Source of the DNA: Chiayiivirga flava | GTDB taxonomy: Bacteria; Pseudomonadota; Gammaproteobacteria; Xanthomonadales; Xanthomonadaceae | Reading direction: 5' to 3' | Assembly: GCF_014202825.1 (NCBI RefSeq) | Contig: NZ_JACHHP010000002.1 | Span: 1 to 64,000 of the forward strand | Length of the DNA: 64,000 bases | Position numbers and translations under genes: made by a program | Notes under the pieces: model-generated | The model's input: the letters and a program-made list of their open reading frames with translations, nothing else | What the model was told of the DNA's origin: nothing | Databases searched by the model: none | Part shown: positions 43,778 to 58,324 of the stretch, piece after piece | Numbering within the stretch: position 1 is the stretch's first letter | Layout of the letters: every line of letters begins with the position of its first letter

Positions 43778-44713
43778 ATGTCGGCACTGATCTGCGGTTC
43801 CCTCGCCTACGACACCATCATGGTGTTCCAGGACCAGTTCAAGAACCACATCCTGCCGGACAAGGTGCACATCCTGAACGTGTCGTTCCTGGTGCCGCGC
43901 ATGCGGCGCGAGTTCGGCGGCTGCGCCGGCAACATCGCCTACAACCTCAACCTGCTCGGCGGCGATCCGATCCCGATGGCCACGGTAGGCCAGGATTTCG
44001 CGCCGTATCGCGAACACTTCGAGGAATGCGGCATCACGCTCGCGCAGGTCAAGGAGATCCCCGATCTCTACACCGCGCAGGCCTTCATCACCACCGACCT
44101 CGACGACAACCAGATCACCGCCTTCCACCCCGGCGCGATGATGCGCAGCTACGAGAACCACGTGCGCGACGTGCCGGGCGTGAAGTTCGGCATCGTGGGT
44201 CCCGACGGCTACGAGGCCATGCTGCAGAATTCGGCCGAATTCGCCGAGCGGGACATCCCCTTCATCTTCGATCCGGGCCAGGCCATGCCGCTGTACAACG
44301 GCAAGGAACTGACCACGATGATCGAGCAGGCGACGTACGTCACCGTGAACGACTACGAATCGAGCCTGCTGCAGGAAAAGACCGGCCTGTCGGAAAAGCA
44401 GATCGCCGAGCGGGTGAAGGCCTACATCATCACGCGCGGCCCGAAGGGCTCGGAGGTGCACAGCCGCGACGGCGAACTGCACATCCCGTCGGCCAACGCG
44501 ATGCGCGTGGTGGACCCGACCGGCTGCGGCGATGCCTACCGCGCCGGCCTGATCTTCGGCCTGATGCGCGACATGGACATGGCCACGGCCGGACGCATCG
44601 CGTCGCTGATGGGTGCGCTGAAGATCGAACACCTCGGCCCGCAGAACCAGCGCTTCGACTACGAACAGTTCGCCGAACAGTTCCGCCAGCAGTTCGGCTA
44701 CGCGCTGCGCTGA
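43778..44713 (+). CDS. PfkB-family carbohydrate/nucleoside kinase (adenosine-kinase-like)
   Basis: The 311-residue cytosolic kinase shows the ribokinase/PfkB signatures: GGCAGNIAYNLNLLGGDP near residues 47-64, and the C-terminal ATP/anion-hole motif DPTGCGDAYRAGLI. There the Asp of GCGDA is the catalytic base. The closest annotations in this order are adenosine kinase; the sugar or nucleoside substrate cannot be fixed from motifs. The ATG at 43778 follows AAGGA at the usual distance. It stands alone, divergent from mreB. Confidence 0.85.
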   Translation: MSALICGSLAYDTIMVFQDQFKNHILPDKVHILNVSFLVPRMRREFGGCAGNIAYNLNLLGGDPIPMATVGQDFAPYREHFEECGITLAQVKEIPDLYTAQAFITTDLDDNQITAFHPGAMMRSYENHVRDVPGVKFGIVGPDGYEAMLQNSAEFAERDIPFIFDPGQAMPLYNGKELTTMIEQATYVTVNDYESSLLQEKTGLSEKQIAERVKAYIITRGPKGSEVHSRDGELHIPSANAMRVVDPTGCGDAYRAGLIFGLMRDMDMATAGRIASLMGALKIEHLGPQNQRFDYEQFAEQFRQQFGYALR

Positions 44714-44846
44714 GGCGCCGGCCGGTGGGGCGCGTGCGCCTCGCCGTGTACGGGTCATCCGCTGGCATGCGGCGTGGCGCGTCATGCGACCCCATGGGCG
44801 GCCGATAACTTGATGTTCGCGCCTGTGCCGCGGCGCAGGCGCGAAT

Positions 44847-45905
44847 TCAGGGAACGATCGGCTCCGCCGCGCACGCGGGCGATGCGACGTCCAGGGCCGA
44901 CGTCAGCGCACACAGCGCGAGCCGGTCGGCCTCGAGCTTGGCGCGCCAGTCGTGGAGATCGAAGGCATGGCCGTCGTAGCTGCCGCTGCAGTCGTAGCGG
45001 ACGCCGGTCCACGGTGACACCTGCGCGCCTTCGGCGGCCTGGACGCAGCGCGCCCCGTCGAAGCTGTGCCCGACGCCGTCGAACAGCGTCACCGTGAACG
45101 GCGCGCCTGCGGCCGCATCCGAGTGCTGGCGGTGCCCGTCGCAGGCGTCGAACCGACTGATGGTGTCGGCCGAGCCGAGGTACACGTCCACCGGTGCCGT
45201 GGCGCGGTACGTCGACTGCCCCTGCTCCGGCGCACCGAACGCCCCGTACAGTCCGCATCCCGGATAGAAACTCTGCGCGGCGACGAATGGCTGGTACGGC
45301 AGCGTGCCTGCGGCGATGGCGGCGAGCGCCGCACTGCCGCCGTGCGACCAGCCCATGACGGCCACGCGCGCCGGATCGACGACTGCGCTGCCGTCGGGGT
45401 TTTTCAGACTCGTCAGCGCTTCATGGGCGGCAAGTGCGTCGCGCGGACGATCATTCTCTTCCGTGGCGTGGATGGCGAGGATCGCGGCGCGGTCGCTGCA
45501 GTAGTTCTGGCGGGCGGTCGCGGGGGGATGCGTCGCGTCGCGGGTCGAGAACGCGTCGACCAGCATGGCGTGGATGCCGGCGGCGTTGAGCCGGCGCGCC
45601 CAGTCGGTGAAACGCGACGAGATGTGCGATTCGTCGCCGTAGCCGTTGCTGCCGTAGACGCCGCTGCAGCCGTGCAGCAGGATCACCGCGGGCGCGGCGG
45701 CCGGCGCTGCGGCGACCGTGCTGTGCCACAGCCAGGCTTCGAGCGGCGCTGCCGCATCGGACGACGGGAGCAGGATACGCCGCGCGCCTTCGAAATCGTC
45801 CCGGAAGCCGGTCGATGCCGCGGATGCAGGCATCGACACGCAGCTCGCGGCGAGCGCTGCGAGGAGCAGGGAGATCGCGGTGCGACGGATCGGGCTGTGG
45901 GGCAT
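44847..45905 (-). CDS. Secreted alpha/beta-hydrolase (dienelactone-hydrolase-like)
   Basis: The 352-residue product has a signal peptide (about 1-29). Residues 19-22 (AASC) weakly resemble a lipobox, so it might instead be a lipoprotein. The catalytic domain has the oxyanion region VILLHGCSG, the nucleophile Ser in GWSHGGSA, and later Asp (GSADTIS) and His (GVGHSFDG). Three cysteine-rich spots suggest disulfides. The fold and order resemble dienelactone hydrolase and related esterases; the substrate is unknown. The neighbour upstream is another secreted protein gene on the same strand. Confidence 0.78.
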   Translation of the reverse strand: MPHSPIRRTAISLLLAALAASCVSMPASAASTGFRDDFEGARRILLPSSDAAAPLEAWLWHSTVAAAPAAAPAVILLHGCSGVYGSNGYGDESHISSRFTDWARRLNAAGIHAMLVDAFSTRDATHPPATARQNYCSDRAAILAIHATEENDRPRDALAAHEALTSLKNPDGSAVVDPARVAVMGWSHGGSAALAAIAAGTLPYQPFVAAQSFYPGCGLYGAFGAPEQGQSTYRATAPVDVYLGSADTISRFDACDGHRQHSDAAAGAPFTVTLFDGVGHSFDGARCVQAAEGAQVSPWTGVRYDCSGSYDGHAFDLHDWRAKLEADRLALCALTSALDVASPACAAEPIVP

Positions 45906-46019
45906 GCAATGGCGACCGTTGCTGGTTGCCTTGCATACGGCGAGACGGGCAATCGCGGCGCAGTCCGCCGGGTATCGCTGCCGGTGGCGCGGTGGGCCCG
46001 CGCCGGGCCGCGGTCCTCG

Positions 46020-46436
46020 TTACTGTGCAGCCTTGGCGGCGCTTGCCAGCTCCACTTTCAGCGTGGTACCGCGCACCGTCAGGACGATGTCGTCCTTCTG
46101 CAGGTTGCCGCTTGCCGGCAACGCCACCGTTACGCGCAGGATCTTGTCGTCCTCGCACGCGGATTCCACGTTTGCGATGATCCGCTCCGCCGCCACGGAA
46201 TTCACGTAGCGCATCACGGCCGGATCGACGTCGCGCCCGTTCACCTTCAGGACCGCGATGCTCGCGCCCTTGTTCTGGGCGGCGGGGCGCAGCGCGACGT
46301 CGGCGCTCAGATCGGCGCCGCAGCGATACGTGGTGGAGAGCGGCGCGCCGGTCGACGGCGTCGGGACGCCCTGCGCGAGCGCCGACCCGGAACCGGCGAG
46401 CAAAATCAGTGCAAGGGTGGTGGCAGTGAAGTTCAT
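46020..46436 (-). CDS. Small periplasmic protein, 138 aa, unknown
   Basis: The product has a signal peptide (about residues 1-21, cleavage near ALA-QG). The compact mature domain has two cysteines (YRCGAD and ESACEDD) likely to form a disulfide, and the C-terminus is beta-rich (DIVLTVRGTTLKVELAS). No known family is recognised. The ATG follows a stretch without a strong ribosome site. It lies between the hydrolase gene and the rRNA terminator, both on the minus strand. Confidence 0.65.
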   Translation of the reverse strand: MNFTATTLALILLAGSGSALAQGVPTPSTGAPLSTTYRCGADLSADVALRPAAQNKGASIAVLKVNGRDVDPAVMRYVNSVAAERIIANVESACEDDKILRVTVALPASGNLQKDDIVLTVRGTTLKVELASAAKAAQ

Positions 46437-46580
46437 GGATTCTGTCTCGTGGTGGGCGTAGCGTTGGTAGACCCGTCCGGGGATTATAAGTTCAGAGCAT
46501 CGCCGATTTTCACGCAGCGCCGCCGCCAGCCGGCGCTGCGGCCTCGGCGGTGTGTCGTAGATTTTATCGTCCGCACAGAC

Positions 46581-46610
46581 AAACGCCCCGATCGTGGGAT
46601 CGGGGCGTTT
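46581..46610 (-). terminator. rRNA operon terminator
   Basis: On the minus strand AAACGCCCCGATC pairs with GATCGGGGCGTTT in a 13-bp stem with a 4-base loop, just after the 5S gene. The arm itself ends in TTT. Position and stem strength fit the intrinsic terminator of the rrn operon. Confidence 0.8.
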
Positions 46611-46622
46611 GCGGGAGAAGAC

Positions 46623-46734
46623 CCTGGCGATGACCTACTCTTGCATGCGCATGCACACTACCATCGGCGCAGCTGCGTTTCACTTCCGAGTTCGGGATGG
46701 GATCGGGTGGTGCCACAGCGCTATGTTCACCAGG
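46623..46734 (-). rRNA. rrf: 5S ribosomal RNA
   Basis: The minus strand shows the conserved 5S core CCCATCCCGAACTCGGAAG and complementary ends (CCTGG... and ...CCAGG). The length of about 112 bases is normal. It is the last gene of the operon, about 170 bases downstream of 23S. Confidence 0.95.
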
Positions 46735-46904
46735 GAGAGGGTGGAGGGTCGCGTCGTGTGTGGGATCGATGCCATCGGAGACGCCGGATGGTCGATCGCA
46801 TGCACGCACTCGCGCTCACGCTCTCATGGGGTTGGGACGTAACAAGGTATTGTCTGAGGTTTACTGTCTCGATGTGCCATCGAGGACAAGACAACTTGAG
46901 GTTA

Positions 46905-49789
<2,885 letters not shown>

Positions 49790-49887
49790 AACCCCAAGTT
49801 GCCTCGGGATCACGTCAAACAACAAGTTTGCTTACTTGCCTCAACGACACATTCAAGACAGTTGTCTCAAACGCTTGTTACGTCCCA

Positions 49888-49903
49888 AATTTTCAAAGAA
49901 CTC
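49888..49903 (-). promoter_or_regulatory. boxA-like antitermination signal in the 16S-23S spacer
   Basis: The minus strand reads GTTCTTTGAAAATTTG, similar to the boxA element of bacterial rRNA spacers bound by NusB/S10. It lies about 100 bases upstream of the 23S start. The rest of the 200-base stretch between tRNA-Ile and 23S has no gene. Confidence 0.5.
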
Positions 49904-49990
49904 GAGCCAGGCCTCAACGCCTGTCCGATTCAAAATCGTGTGTGTGCGCAGCATCCAGAACGCTCTTCGTCGCTCTTGCATTCCGCAAGA

Positions 49991-50067
<77 letters not shown>

Positions 50068-50128
50068 AATGTGTTGATCGCTTCGACAGGCAACCGTGTA
50101 CACGGTTGTCTTGAAGGGATTCGCACAG

Positions 50129-50204
50129 TGGTGGAGCCAGTCGGGATCGAACCGACGACCCCCTGCTTGCAAAGCAGGTGCTCTCCCAGCTGAGCTATGG
50201 CCCC
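50129..50204 (-). tRNA. tRNA-Ala (TGC)
   Basis: This 76-base gene with encoded CCA has acceptor GGGGCCA, anticodon loop TTTGCAA with TGC, and a TTCGATC T-loop. It follows 16S by about 100 bases and precedes tRNA-Ile in the spacer, the usual pair for this type of rrn operon. Confidence 0.97.
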
Positions 50205-50303
50205 GTCAAACGAGGCGGCCACGACGCGCAGCGTCGCAGCCTGTTTCTGGATGCAGGTAACTTGTGAGGACGCCCGTGACGAACGGCCAAGCCTTCATGC
50301 TCT

Positions 50304-51845
<1,542 letters not shown>

Positions 51846-51960
51846 TTGCAGAAGGCCGAAACCTTCAATCTTCTGAGCGAGTCGTTCCGATCCCAAGCTT
51901 CATTGCTGACTCTTGGTTCGTGAACTCTCTGCAATGGACTCGTCGTCGCATCACAGGCGT

Positions 51961-51996
51961 CCACACAAATTACCTGCGCACACTGTCAAAGATCTT
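51961..51996 (-). promoter_or_regulatory. rRNA leader antitermination (boxA-like) region
   Basis: The minus strand carries GATCTTTGACAGTGTGCG about 140 bases before 16S; ATCTTTGACA is close to boxA. It is followed by TAATTTGTGTGG, a GT-rich stretch like boxC. This fits the rrn leader antitermination signal. Confidence 0.5.
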
Positions 51997-52063
51997 CGAA
52001 CGGTGCGGAGAGGCCTTCGCCTCCATCCGCGACAGCCGGACGTTTCGTCCAACCGAGCCGCAC

Positions 52064-52091
52064 ATCTTACATCGAATTTCACGTCCGTCAA
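52064..52091 (-). promoter_or_regulatory. Candidate rRNA operon promoter
   Basis: On the minus strand TTGACG (52086-52091) is separated by 16 bases from TAAGAT (52064-52069), a near-consensus sigma-70 promoter. It lies about 220 bases upstream of 16S. A short spacer and a GC-rich discriminator (GTGCGG) after the -10 are typical of stringently controlled rRNA promoters. The rest of the 483-base gap (51846-52328) holds the leader and, near 52283-52299, a small hairpin after tyrS. Confidence 0.65.
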
Positions 52092-52328
52092 CACCTCGGC
52101 ACGGACTTTCTTTCGGTCCCCTCCCAACAGCGGTCGGGCATTTCGCCTCAACCCTGTCGCGTGGGCCGACCATTATGCATGGGCTCGGCGTGGCCCACAA
52201 GCCCCGGCGAGGCGGGAGGTCGGAACATTCTTCGCGGGGCACAGCACGGCCCCGGATGGATTCGCTCGCGGCCGCACGTCGGCGCCCGCTGCGCGGGCGG
52301 CGCAGGCTCGCGCGGCCGAAGCGGCGTC

Positions 52329-53540
52329 TTACGCTGCGATCAGGCGCACGCGGGCGAAGGTGCGCTTGCCGATCTGCAGCACGCCTTCGAAGCCGGGTCC
52401 GAAGACACGCTGCGCGTCTTCCACCACCTCGCCGTCGATGCGCACGGAACGCTCCTTCAGCTTGCGGTTCGCTTCGGAGTTGCTGGGCGTGAGGCCGGCG
52501 GCGGTGAGCAGTGCGGGCAGACGCAGACCGTCGGGCGGCACCGGCACGTCGGCAAGTTCCAGCGCGGAGGTGTCGCCTTCGCCGCGCACGACCGCCTGCC
52601 AGCCCGCGATCGCCTGCTCGGCCGCGGCGCCGCCCTGGAAGCGCGCGGCCAGTTCGCGCGCGAGGCGCAGCTTGAGGTCGCGCGGGTTGAGTGCGCCCGC
52701 GGCAACATCCGCGCGCAGCGTGGCGGCCTCGGCCAGGGAAATGTCGAAGCTGAGCAGCTCGATCCAGCGCCACAGCAGGTCGTCGCCGATCTTCATCGTC
52801 TTGCTGACGATGTCGATGGCCGGCTCGTCGATGCCGATGTAGTTGCCGAGCGACTTGCTCATCTTGTTGACGCCGTCCAGGCCTTCGAGCAGCGGCATCG
52901 TGAGCACGATCTGCGGCGGCTGGCCGTGGTGCTCCTGCAGCCCGCGCCCCATGAGCAGGTTGAACTTCTGGTCGGTGCCGCCGAGTTCGACGTCGGCGCG
53001 CAGCGCAACCGAGTCGTAGCCCTGCACCAGCGGATACAGGAACTCGTGGATGGCGATCGACTGCTGCGCGGCATAACGCTTGGCGAAGTCGTCGCGCTCG
53101 AGCATGCGCGCGACCGTGTGCTGGCCGGCGAGCCGGATCATGTCGGCCGCGGACATGGCGCCGAACCATTCGGAGTTGAAGCGCACTTCGGTGCGTTCGC
53201 GGTCCAGCACCTTGAACACCTGGGCCTCGTAGGTGCGGGCATTGGCGGCGACGTCCTCGCGCGTGAGCGGCTTGCGCGTGACGTTCTTGCCGGTGGGGTC
53301 ACCGATCATCCCGGTGAAGTCGCCGATCAGGAAGATGACCTGATGGCCGAGATCCTGGAACTGCCGCATCTTGTTGAGCAGGACCGTGTGGCCCAGGTGC
53401 AGGTCCGGCGCGGTCGGATCGAAGCCGGCCTTGATCCGGAGCGGGCGGCCGGCCGCGAGGCGGGCTTCCAGCTCCTCGCGCTTGAGGAGTTCGTCCGCGC
53501 CGCGGGCGATCTGGTCGATTGCATTCTGCAGTAGGGTCAC
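52329..53540 (-). CDS. tyrS: Tyrosyl-tRNA synthetase
   Basis: The enzyme charges tRNA-Tyr. The 403-residue product has the class I HIGH-like motif HLGH ([10 protein letters not shown], about residues 41-50), the KMSKS loop (NKMSKSLGN) and tyrosine-binding [14 protein letters not shown]-terminal S4-like RNA-binding domain follows (about 335-400). The sequence type (for example GIDEPA and [14 protein letters not shown]) fits the TyrZ-like form. GTG at 53538-53540 is the chosen start, with AGGA upstream; the open frame reaches 17 codons further but lacks conservation. It lies just downstream of the rrn operon promoter on the same strand. Confidence 0.95.
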   Translation of the reverse strand: MTLLQNAIDQIARGADELLKREELEARLAAGRPLRIKAGFDPTAPDLHLGHTVLLNKMRQFQDLGHQVIFLIGDFTGMIGDPTGKNVTRKPLTREDVAANARTYEAQVFKVLDRERTEVRFNSEWFGAMSAADMIRLAGQHTVARMLERDDFAKRYAAQQSIAIHEFLYPLVQGYDSVALRADVELGGTDQKFNLLMGRGLQEHHGQPPQIVLTMPLLEGLDGVNKMSKSLGNYIGIDEPAIDIVSKTMKIGDDLLWRWIELLSFDISLAEAATLRADVAAGALNPRDLKLRLARELAARFQGGAAAEQAIAGWQAVVRGEGDTSALELADVPVPPDGLRLPALLTAAGLTPSNSEANRKLKERSVRIDGEVVEDAQRVFGPGFEGVLQIGKRTFARVRLIAA

Positions 53541-53736
53541 GTGGAAATGTCCTGAGGGCCGCGCCGGTGCTGGTGTGTTGCGTGGGCGCAACGCGCTAAA
53601 CCCAGGCTGAACACTGTTAACCTCACGTTAAACGCGCCGACCGGAAAAATCCAGCATTCCCAAGGGTTTGACGCATCCTTTTGAGTGTGGTTATTGTACC
53701 ACCGACTGTGACGCGCGATCGGCGCCCGGAGTGTGT

Positions 53737-55194
53737 GTGGACAACAAAGGTTGGTTCGATCGCGCCGCGCGCGCGTCCCGGCGTCAGGCGATTCGCAAGG
53801 TACTGCGGCAACATGCGGGCACGGTCATGCCGCCCGAACAGGCAAGCGTGGGAACAGTTGCCCGCCCGGTACTGATCCGGCGCGAGCACTGGGTGCTGGC
53901 CAGCCTCGTCGCGACGACATTGACGCTGGTGGCGGCCATCGTGCCGGGCTTCGCCAACGCCACGCTCAAGCCCTACGAGGCCGAAGTGCTGACGCAGCCG
54001 CTGCCGCTGCCGCTGCCCGAGCCGGTGGCGCCGGTGGAAGCCGCCGCCGGTCTCATCGATGACGCAATCGCGGCCGAAAACGTCGCAGCCGATGCGCCGG
54101 CCTGGCGCACGGTGACGGTGCAGCCGGGACAGACGATGGGCGACATCTTCGCGTCGCTGTCGCTGCCCGGCGCGACACTGCACCGCCTGCTCGACCGCCC
54201 CGGCGCCGGCGAGGCGCTGACGAAGATCCGCCCGGGCAACACCTTCGATTTCGACATCGCCGCCGACGGCACGCTGCGCGGCCTGCGCTTCGATCGCGGC
54301 GAGAGCGCGCGCGTCACGCTGACGCTGGTCGGCGACGAGATCGTCGAATCGGTGCTGCAGCGCGATGTGCAGTCGCGCATCCAGATGACCGGCGGGGAGA
54401 TCCGCGGTTCGCTGTATGCCGACGGTGCGAAGGCGGGCCTGGGCAACGGCACCATCGTGGCGATGGCCACGGTGTTCGGCTACGACATCGACTTCGCGCA
54501 GGACCTGCGCGTGGGCGACAGCTTCAGCGTGGTGTACGAGGACATCTACCGCGACGGCGAGCGCCTGCGCAGCGGCGACATCCTGGCCGCGACGTTCGTC
54601 AACCAGGGCAAGCGCTACACCGCGTTTCGCTACGTGTTCGAGGACGGCCGGGTCGAGTATTTCGACGCCGACGGCCGGCCGCTGAAGAAGAGCTTCCTGC
54701 GCACGCCGCTGGAATTCACCCGCATCAGCTCGCTGTTCTCGACCGGGCGCAAGCACCCGATCCTGGGCAAGGTGCGTCGCCATGCGGGCGTGGACTACGC
54801 CGCGCCGTCCGGCACCCCGATTCGCGCGGCCGGCGACGGCCGCGTGACGTTCGCCGGCTGGAAGAACGGCTACGGCCGCACGGTGATCGTCGACCACGGT
54901 CGCGGCTACACGACGCTGTACGGCCATCTGTCGAAGTTCGGCAAATACAAGACCGGCACGCGCGTGTCGCAGAACGCCACCATCGGTTACGTGGGCATGA
55001 GCGGCCTGGCCACCGGACCGCACCTGCACTACGAATTCCGCGTCAACGGCGCGCACCGCGATCCGCTCAAGGTGACGCTGCCCAAGCCCGAACCGCTGCC
55101 GCGCAGCGAGCTGGCGCGCTTCCAGATGCAGACCCAGCCGCTGCTGGCCAAGCTCGATCTGCTCGACGGCAAGCGTCGTTACGCCGCGCGCTGA
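53737..55194 (+). CDS. M23-family cell-wall endopeptidase (LytM/MepM-like)
   Basis: The product is 485 residues from the GTG at 53737. It has a membrane segment ([20 protein letters not shown], about 51-70), an OapA/LysM-like N-domain (about 120-200) and a C-terminal M23 peptidase domain (about 340-450). Zinc ligands are in the HxxxD motif (HAGVDYAAP) and HLHYE; the core also has [13 protein letters not shown]23 enzymes cut peptidoglycan peptide cross-links, needed for wall growth. GGAG 5 bases before the GTG decides this start over a TTG 69 bases upstream. It is divergent from tyrS and followed at once by anmK. Confidence 0.88.
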   Translation: MDNKGWFDRAARASRRQAIRKVLRQHAGTVMPPEQASVGTVARPVLIRREHWVLASLVATTLTLVAAIVPGFANATLKPYEAEVLTQPLPLPLPEPVAPVEAAAGLIDDAIAAENVAADAPAWRTVTVQPGQTMGDIFASLSLPGATLHRLLDRPGAGEALTKIRPGNTFDFDIAADGTLRGLRFDRGESARVTLTLVGDEIVESVLQRDVQSRIQMTGGEIRGSLYADGAKAGLGNGTIVAMATVFGYDIDFAQDLRVGDSFSVVYEDIYRDGERLRSGDILAATFVNQGKRYTAFRYVFEDGRVEYFDADGRPLKKSFLRTPLEFTRISSLFSTGRKHPILGKVRRHAGVDYAAPSGTPIRAAGDGRVTFAGWKNGYGRTVIVDHGRGYTTLYGHLSKFGKYKTGTRVSQNATIGYVGMSGLATGPHLHYEFRVNGAHRDPLKVTLPKPEPLPRSELARFQMQTQPLLAKLDLLDGKRRYAAR

Positions 55195-55216
55195 GGTGCC
55201 TGCGCGCGGGGCGGGC

Positions 55217-56323
55217 GTGGACGACGGCCTCTACCTGGGCCTGATCTCGGGCACGAGTGCCGACGGCATCGACGCGGCGCTGGTGCGGTTCGGCGCGGCG
55301 CAGCCCGAATTGGTCGCGGCGCGCATCGTTCCCTACGCACCGGCGTTGCGTGTCGAATTGCTTGCGGTATCGCAGGCGGCGGACACGGTCTCGCTCGATG
55401 CGTTCGGCCGGCTCGACCATCGCGTCGGGCTCGCGTTTGCGGAGGCCGCGCAGAGCCTGATCGAGCACGCCGACGTTTCGCGCGAGGCGGTTCGCGCCAT
55501 CGGTTCGCACGGCCAGACGCTGCGCCACGTGCCGCACGGCGCCGCACCGTTCACGCTGCAGGTGGGCGATCCGAACCTGATCGCCGAACGCACCGGCATC
55601 ACCACCGTGGCGGATTTCCGTCGACGCGACATGGCCGCCGGCGGCCAGGGCGCGCCGCTGATGCCGGCGTTCCATGCCGCGATGCTCGCGTCGCCGGACG
55701 AGGATCGCGTGGTGCTGAATCTGGGCGGCATCGCGAACGTGACGCTGCTGCCGCGCAGCGGCACCGTGACCGGCTTCGACACCGGACCGGCGAACGGACT
55801 GATGGATGCGTGGACGCTGCGCCACCGCGGCGCGGGTTTCGATGCGGACGGACGGTTCGCGTCCGAAGGTCGCGTCGATGCGGCGCTGCTGGCGCGCCTG
55901 CTCGCCGATCCGTACTTTGCCCTGCCCGCGCCGAAGAGCACCGGGCGCGACCGGTTTCATCTGGACTGGCTGCTGGCGCACCGTCCCGACACCCTCGCCC
56001 CGGCCGACGTGCAGGCGACGCTGCTGGAGCTGTCGGCGGTGAGCGTGGCGGACGCGGTGCGGCGCGCGCTGCCGGGCACGCGCCGCGTGCTGGCGTGCGG
56101 CGGCGGGGTGCGCAACGGCGCGCTGATGGCGCGGCTGGCGGCGCTGCTGCCGCAGGTCGAGGTGAGCGGCACCGCGGCCTACGGCATCGACGCGGATTTC
56201 ATGGAGGCGATGGGGTTCGCCTGGCTTGCGCGCGAGACGCTTGCCGGCCGGCCCGGCAATCTGCCCGGCGTCACGGGGGCGCGCGGGCCGCGTGTGCTCG
56301 GCGCGGTGTACCCCGGTGCCTGA
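55217..56323 (+). CDS. anmK: Anhydro-N-acetylmuramic acid kinase
   Basis: AnmK phosphorylates and opens 1,6-anhydro-MurNAc in peptidoglycan recycling. The 368-residue product shows the actin-like fold motifs: [15 protein letters not shown] near the N-terminus, [28 protein letters not shown] (here [11 protein letters not shown]), [10 protein letters not shown] and [14 protein letters not shown]. The GTG at 55217 puts 10 residues before SGTS as in E. coli AnmK; an earlier GTG at 55196 is possible. The gene starts 23 bases after the M23 peptidase stop, so the two are likely co-transcribed and share cell-wall function. Confidence 0.94.
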   Translation: MDDGLYLGLISGTSADGIDAALVRFGAAQPELVAARIVPYAPALRVELLAVSQAADTVSLDAFGRLDHRVGLAFAEAAQSLIEHADVSREAVRAIGSHGQTLRHVPHGAAPFTLQVGDPNLIAERTGITTVADFRRRDMAAGGQGAPLMPAFHAAMLASPDEDRVVLNLGGIANVTLLPRSGTVTGFDTGPANGLMDAWTLRHRGAGFDADGRFASEGRVDAALLARLLADPYFALPAPKSTGRDRFHLDWLLAHRPDTLAPADVQATLLELSAVSVADAVRRALPGTRRVLACGGGVRNGALMARLAALLPQVEVSGTAAYGIDADFMEAMGFAWLARETLAGRPGNLPGVTGARGPRVLGAVYPGA

Positions 56324-56386
56324 ATTCGAACCTCCGCGCGGCGCGGCGCCCGCGGCGCACGCGCCGCGTCCAGCGGCCGGTGCGCC

Positions 56387-58309
56387 ATGAGCGGCACGCC
56401 CACGCGCGAGCAGGCGCTGGCCTTGCATCGGGCCGGCCGTCTCGGCGACGCGGAGCGTGCGTATCGCGCGCTGCTTCAACAGACACCGGGCGACGCCGCG
56501 ATCACGCACGCGCTGTGCGTGCTGCTGCTGCAGAGCGGGCGCGACGCCGAGGCGCAGACACGGCTCGAAGCCCTGCTGCGCATGCAGAACGTGCCGCCGG
56601 CGTGGGTGTTGCTTGCGCAGCTGCGGCGGCGGCAGGGCCGCGTCGGCGAGGCACTGGCCGCCATCGCCGCGGCGCGCGCCGCAGGCCTGGCGGACCCCGG
56701 CCTCGATGCGCTGCACGGCACCCTGCTCGCCGCCGCGGGCGACGATGCGGCCGCGGAACCGTTGCTGCAGGGCGCGGTGCAACGCCAGCCGGCGCTGCCG
56801 GAGGCGTGGCATGTGCTCGGGCAGATCCGTCATCGCGCCGGACGCTGGAACGAGGCGATCGCCGCCTATCGCGAGGCGCTGCGCCGCACTCCGGACGACG
56901 CGGCGCTGCATTTCAACCTGGGCCTGAGCGCGGAAGCCGCCGGCGATCTCGAACTGGCGCGCGAGGGCTTCGACGCCGCGCTGCGGCGCGCCCCGCAGCG
57001 GATCGAAGCGCTCGGACGGCTGGCCGCGGTGCAGGCGCGGCTGTTCGACACTGCGGGCGAGGCCGCGAGCGTCGCCGCGCTGGAGCGGGAGCTCGGCGGT
57101 GCGGCCGCGGGCGACACCGTCGAACCCTTCCTGCTGACCTTCCTGCCGCTGTCGACGGCGGCCCGGCGCAACGGCCTCGCGCGTTACGAGCACAACCTGC
57201 GCGCCGCGGTGCGCGGCCAGGCGATCGTGCCGTCGCCTCCCCGCGGCGCACGCGCGCGGCTGCGCATCGGCTACCTGTCGCCCGACCTCGGCCACCACGC
57301 CGTCGGCGGGCTGATGCGCGACGTGTTCGCGGCGCACGACCGCGGACGCGTCGAGGTGTACGCATATTCGCAGCGGCGCCACAGCGGCGACACCGCCGAC
57401 GCGATCCGCGCCGGCTGCGATGTCTTCCGCGACGTCGCCGGCCACGACGCCGCCGCCACCGCGCAGACCATCGGCGCCGATGCCCTCGACGTGCTGATCG
57501 ACCTCGGCGGCTACACGCGGGGCGCCGACGGCCGTGTGCTCGCACTGCGGCCCGCGCCGCGGCAGGTCTCGTATCTGGGCTTCATCCAAGACCACGGCGC
57601 CGAGTGGATCGACGCGCTGCTGCTTGACGCCGAGGTGGCGCCGGATCCGTCTATCTTCTCGCATCGCGTACTGCACCTGCCGGGCACGCTGCTGCCGGGC
57701 GGCCGGGCGATGCCGGCGCCTGCGGCCGATCGTGCCGCGTTCGAGCTGCCGCACGATGCGCCGGTGTTCGCGAGCTTCAACACCAGCTACAAGCTCGATG
57801 CCGCGGTGCTCGACGCCTGGCTCGCGATCCACCGCGCCGCGCCGCAGGCGGTGTTCCTGCTGGTCCTGCCGCCGCAGACCCGGGCACGCGTGCTGGCGGC
57901 GTGGCGCGCCGGCGGCGGCGATGCCGCGGCGCTGCGCTTCGGCGAGCCGCTGGCGCCGCAGCGGCACGCGGTGCGCGCGGCCAGTTGCGACCTGCTGCTC
58001 GATACGTTCCGCTACCACGCCGGCGCCACCGCGATCGCGTCGGCGGCGGCGGGTCTGCCCGTCCTGTGCGTGCCGGGCGCCTTGCCGCTCGCGCGCCTGA
58101 GCGCGAGCGTGAACCGGTTCCTGGGGCTGGACGCGCTGGTCTGCGCGTCGCGTGCCGAGTACGTGGAGCGTGCGGTGGCGCTGGCGCACGACCGGGCCCG
58201 GCTGCAGGCGCTGCGCGCCAGCGTGCACGAGCGGGCGCAGGCGCGCGGGCTGTTCGATCCGCGCCGCACCGCGGCCGGCATCGAGGACGCGCTGGACACG
58301 CTGCCGTAG
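56387..58309 (+). CDS. TPR protein with GT41 (SPINDLY/OGT-like) glycosyltransferase domain
   Basis: The 640-residue protein has about six to eight TPR repeats (residues 5-225) followed by an O-GlcNAc-transferase-like (GT41) catalytic region (about 275-635). Family features include IGYLSPDLGHHAVGGLM, DVLIDLGGYTRGADGRVLA, APRQVSYLGF, FASFNTSYKL, and a C-terminal nucleotide-binding FRYHAGATAIASAAAGLPV. Eukaryotic OGT modifies Ser/Thr of cytosolic proteins; bacterial homologues have few known targets, some modifying surface proteins. The start has no strong ribosome site. It lies 60 bases after anmK on the same strand. Confidence 0.85.
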   Translation: MSGTPTREQALALHRAGRLGDAERAYRALLQQTPGDAAITHALCVLLLQSGRDAEAQTRLEALLRMQNVPPAWVLLAQLRRRQGRVGEALAAIAAARAAGLADPGLDALHGTLLAAAGDDAAAEPLLQGAVQRQPALPEAWHVLGQIRHRAGRWNEAIAAYREALRRTPDDAALHFNLGLSAEAAGDLELAREGFDAALRRAPQRIEALGRLAAVQARLFDTAGEAASVAALERELGGAAAGDTVEPFLLTFLPLSTAARRNGLARYEHNLRAAVRGQAIVPSPPRGARARLRIGYLSPDLGHHAVGGLMRDVFAAHDRGRVEVYAYSQRRHSGDTADAIRAGCDVFRDVAGHDAAATAQTIGADALDVLIDLGGYTRGADGRVLALRPAPRQVSYLGFIQDHGAEWIDALLLDAEVAPDPSIFSHRVLHLPGTLLPGGRAMPAPAADRAAFELPHDAPVFASFNTSYKLDAAVLDAWLAIHRAAPQAVFLLVLPPQTRARVLAAWRAGGGDAAALRFGEPLAPQRHAVRAASCDLLLDTFRYHAGATAIASAAAGLPVLCVPGALPLARLSASVNRFLGLDALVCASRAEYVERAVALAHDRARLQALRASVHERAQARGLFDPRRTAAGIEDALDTLP

Positions 58310-58324
58310 CGCGGCACGGACCGC

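Noticed and set aside
55067-58228. A 1,053-codon minus-strand open frame opposite anmK and the glycosyltransferase
   Set aside because: It is antisense to two genes with complete family motifs; composition is that of a GC-rich shadow.
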